Source: Parabacteroides sp. Marseille-P3160 (lineage in GTDB: Bacteria; Bacteroidota; Bacteroidia; Bacteroidales; Tannerellaceae). From it: a stretch of 64,000 bases of DNA. The stretch covers positions 1,046,597 to 1,110,596 of the forward strand of contig NZ_LT799418.1 in NCBI RefSeq assembly GCF_900162725.1. Direction: 5' to 3'. Below are positions 61,976-64,000 of the stretch, in pieces; the first letter of the stretch is position 1, and every line of letters starts with the position of its first letter. The position numbers were made by a program, and so were the translations under genes. Below the pieces are notes generated by a model. It saw nothing but the letters and a program-made list of their open reading frames with translations, was not told where the DNA came from and ran no database searches.

Positions 61976-63375
61976 TGAACAGGAAGAAGCAGATCGCAAT
62001 CTATGTCGTGACGGACTTTCTGACGGCATCTCTGGCGTGGCTTTTACTCAATGTACTGCGTTATAATGAAGTGGCCGTCCATGAAGGATTTTCTTCTTTA
62101 GACCGCTACCTTCTTTCCGGCCAGGTACTGAAGGGGCAGATCTTCATTCCTTTCTTTTGGCTTATCTTATATTATTTTTCAGGTTATTACAACAAGCCTT
62201 TCGGCAAATCGCGACTGGGGGAATTCTTTTCTACTTTCGTGACGATTACGATCGGTGTTCTCTTTGTTTTTTTTGTTATCATATTAAATGATTTGCCCCA
62301 TTCCTTCCATATTTATTACCAGCTTTTCTTTTTTCTTTTCCTGCTGCAATTCGTTCTGACCTACGTGGGGAGGAGTAGCATTACTTTTAGCGGCTTACGT
62401 AAGATAAGGCAGCGGAAGTGGGCGATGAAGGTGTTGATTATCGGCATCGGGAAAAATGCCAAAAAGCTTTCGGAAGATTTATATCGTTTGGGTTATGAGA
62501 TCGTCGGTTTTGTACGGGAAAAGGATGATGCGCCGTTAAAAGTAGATCCGGTGAAGGTGCTCGGCCAGCTTTCCGATTTGCCGAGATTGATGGAGGAACA
62601 GACGGTTGATGAAATCATTCTGGCTAATGGGGGAGCCCTGAACGGACATACCTTATCCATCCTTTATTCGCTTTATGTATACAAACGTCCGATCAAGGTG
62701 ATGAGCGAAAAGAACAATTTACTCTCCCGTGTGAAGGTTAAAACGCTCCAGGATGTTCCTCTGATCGATGTAACCGAAAATAATTTTTCTTCCGCTGAAA
62801 AAAACATCAAGTTTTTTATCGATAAGCTGGTTGCTATTTTTGTTTTGCTGTTTTTTTCTCCGGTATACGCCTATATCGCCTGGCGGGTGCGCCGGAATTC
62901 TCCCGGGCCTATTATATTCAGGCAAGAGCGGATTGGCTATATGGGGTCTCCTTTTACCATGTACAAGTTCCGGACGATGTATATCCATTCGGATGAAGGA
63001 GAACCTCATTTGACGAAGGAGGAAGATACGAGAGTAACTCCTTTCGGCCGGATATTGCGTAAATACCGTCTGGATGAATTACCCCAGTTCTGGAATGTAT
63101 TGAAAGGGGATATGTCTTTAGTCGGGCCGCGTCCCGAGCAACGTTTTTTTATCGATAAAATCGTGAAGAAAGCTCCCTATTATTACCTGCTACACAATGT
63201 CCGTCCCGGCATTACTTCCTGGGGGATGGTAAAGTACGGCTATGCGGAGACGGTGGATCAGATGATCGAACGTTTGGATTATGACATTTTGTATTATGAA
63301 AATATGTCATTAGCTTTGGATCTGACAATATTAATCTATACCATCCGAACCGTACTTACGGGCAAAGGTATATAA
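61975..63375 (+). CDS. Undecaprenyl-phosphate sugar phosphotransferase (WcaJ/CpsE type)
   Basis: A 466-residue membrane enzyme: four N-terminal helices (about 8-125), a CoA-binding-like domain (about 150-240: KVLIIGIGKNAKKLSEDLYR), a fifth hydrophobic helix (about 283-305) and the bacterial sugar transferase domain (FRQERIGYMGSPFTMYKFRT, LDELPQFWNVLKGDMSLVGP, RPGITSWG). It starts polysaccharide synthesis by loading the first sugar phosphate on the lipid carrier. There are no glycosyltransferase genes nearby, so it may serve a capsule locus elsewhere. Confidence 0.9.
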   Translation: MNRKKQIAIYVVTDFLTASLAWLLLNVLRYNEVAVHEGFSSLDRYLLSGQVLKGQIFIPFFWLILYYFSGYYNKPFGKSRLGEFFSTFVTITIGVLFVFFVIILNDLPHSFHIYYQLFFFLFLLQFVLTYVGRSSITFSGLRKIRQRKWAMKVLIIGIGKNAKKLSEDLYRLGYEIVGFVREKDDAPLKVDPVKVLGQLSDLPRLMEEQTVDEIILANGGALNGHTLSILYSLYVYKRPIKVMSEKNNLLSRVKVKTLQDVPLIDVTENNFSSAEKNIKFFIDKLVAIFVLLFFSPVYAYIAWRVRRNSPGPIIFRQERIGYMGSPFTMYKFRTMYIHSDEGEPHLTKEEDTRVTPFGRILRKYRLDELPQFWNVLKGDMSLVGPRPEQRFFIDKIVKKAPYYYLLHNVRPGITSWGMVKYGYAETVDQMIERLDYDILYYENMSLALDLTILIYTIRTVLTGKGI

Positions 63376-63378
63376 TAT

Positions 63379-64000
63379 ATGTGTAAAATGGATTGGTTTT
63401 ATCGGTTCTTGCAATGGCGGGAAGAACATGTAAAAGAGAAAACGTTTATTTTAGTAATCAGTTTTTTCGTGGGGATTTTTACGGCCGCTTCCGCTATCCT
63501 TCTGAAGTTCCTGATTCATACGATTCAACATTTGCTAATGGGTAACCTTGCCCTGACGGGAGCCAATTATATGCTATTGGTTTTCCCTATCATCGGGATT
63601 TTGCTCTCCGGACTTTTTGTCAAATACATCGTACGGGAGGATATCGGGCATGGGGTGACCAAGATATTATATGCCATCTCCCAAAGGAAAAGCCGGATTA
63701 AAGCGCATAATATGTTTACCTCCGTCATCGCCAGTTCCCTTACGATCGGCTTCGGTGGTTCGGTGGGGGCCGAATCTCCGATTGTGCTGACAGGCGCCGC
63801 TATCGGTTCGAATCTGGGGCGCTTATTCCGGATGGAGCAGAAGACTTTGATGCTGCTCGTCGGCTGTGGAGCGGCAGGCGCGATCGCCGGTATCTTCAAG
63901 GCACCGATTGCCGGGTTGGTATTCGTTATAGAAGTGCTGATGCTGGATCTGACAATGACTTCGGTTTTACCTCTGCTGATTTCCTCGGTGACGGCGGCTA
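63379..64000 (+). CDS. ClC family chloride channel/antiporter, 5' part (runs off window)
   Basis: 207 codons are seen, starting 3 bp after the previous stop; ATG 63388 is an alternative start. Hydrophobic segments and the ion-path motifs GSVGAESPIVLTGAAIGSN and GAAGAIAGIFKAPIAGLVFV identify ClC. The antiporter-type gating Glu is present in GAESP. The C terminus, possibly with CBS domains, lies outside. Confidence 0.9.
   Translation, partial: MCKMDWFYRFLQWREEHVKEKTFILVISFFVGIFTAASAILLKFLIHTIQHLLMGNLALTGANYMLLVFPIIGILLSGLFVKYIVREDIGHGVTKILYAISQRKSRIKAHNMFTSVIASSLTIGFGGSVGAESPIVLTGAAIGSNLGRLFRMEQKTLMLLVGCGAAGAIAGIFKAPIAGLVFVIEVLMLDLTMTSVLPLLISSVTAA

Overview
The window looks like chromosomal DNA of a gut-type Bacteroidales, most likely a Parabacteroides or close Tannerellaceae relative. 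The evidence is: the porU-porV pair of the type IX secretion system, a SusC/SusD polysaccharide utilisation locus (PUL), a SecDF fusion, GH97, a Nudix-type regulator heading a xylose operon, promoters with the Bacteroidetes -7 box TAnnTTTG, and tRNA genes without an encoded CCA. The genus is an inference; no rRNA is present.

Layout. 1-9323 is mostly core: the 3' end of porU, porV, ispF, a queuosine-precursor transporter behind a probable preQ1-I riboswitch, menA, a TlpA-like lipoprotein, a DJ-1 protein, tonB with a degenerate exbB, a CBS protein and nadK. 9324-13678 is an AT-rich patch: a probable small RNA, a truncated and frameshifted HAD-type mobile-element remnant, and a complete second porU-like gene with an abrupt internal change in base composition. 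13679-32144 is a large minus-strand PUL. 32319-43883 holds an MFS transporter, an unusual repeat cluster, an esterase, secDF, an alcohol dehydrogenase, a VOC protein, an Mrp ATPase, trmB and a GH97 enzyme. 44031-49297 is the xylose operon (Nudix regulator, xylB, xylA, xylE). Two identical tRNA-Asn genes follow. 49866-64000 holds a PfkB kinase, a C-terminal processing protease, a thioredoxin lipoprotein, a THUMP-like methyltransferase, a YidE-type transporter, a DUF1080 protein, recQ, recJ, a Sua5/YrdC protein, a polyprenyl glycosylphosphotransferase and the start of a ClC channel.

The most interesting system is the PUL. It combines two GH172 (DUF2961) enzymes, a GH116-type enzyme, a DUF6786-like lipoprotein, SusC/SusD, a FucP-like symporter, an L-fucose/D-arabinose isomerase, an AraB-type ribulokinase and a LacI regulator. 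Fuculokinase, fuculose aldolase, L-arabinose isomerase and ribulose-phosphate epimerase are all absent. The set fits a D-arabinofuranose (D-arabinan-type) pathway better than an L-fucose or L-arabinose one: exo-enzymes release D-arabinose, FucP imports it, FucI makes D-ribulose and AraB makes D-ribulose 5-phosphate. Two matching LacI-type operators (TTAATCGATTAA and TTAATCGTTTAA) lie in front of the transporter and the regulator gene.

Other points worth attention are the riboswitch, the small RNA, the mosaic second porU, the ExbB-like protein without ExbD, a 161-bp segment with 12-bp terminal inverted repeats around four 22-bp repeats, and a long palindrome before the Sua5/YrdC gene.
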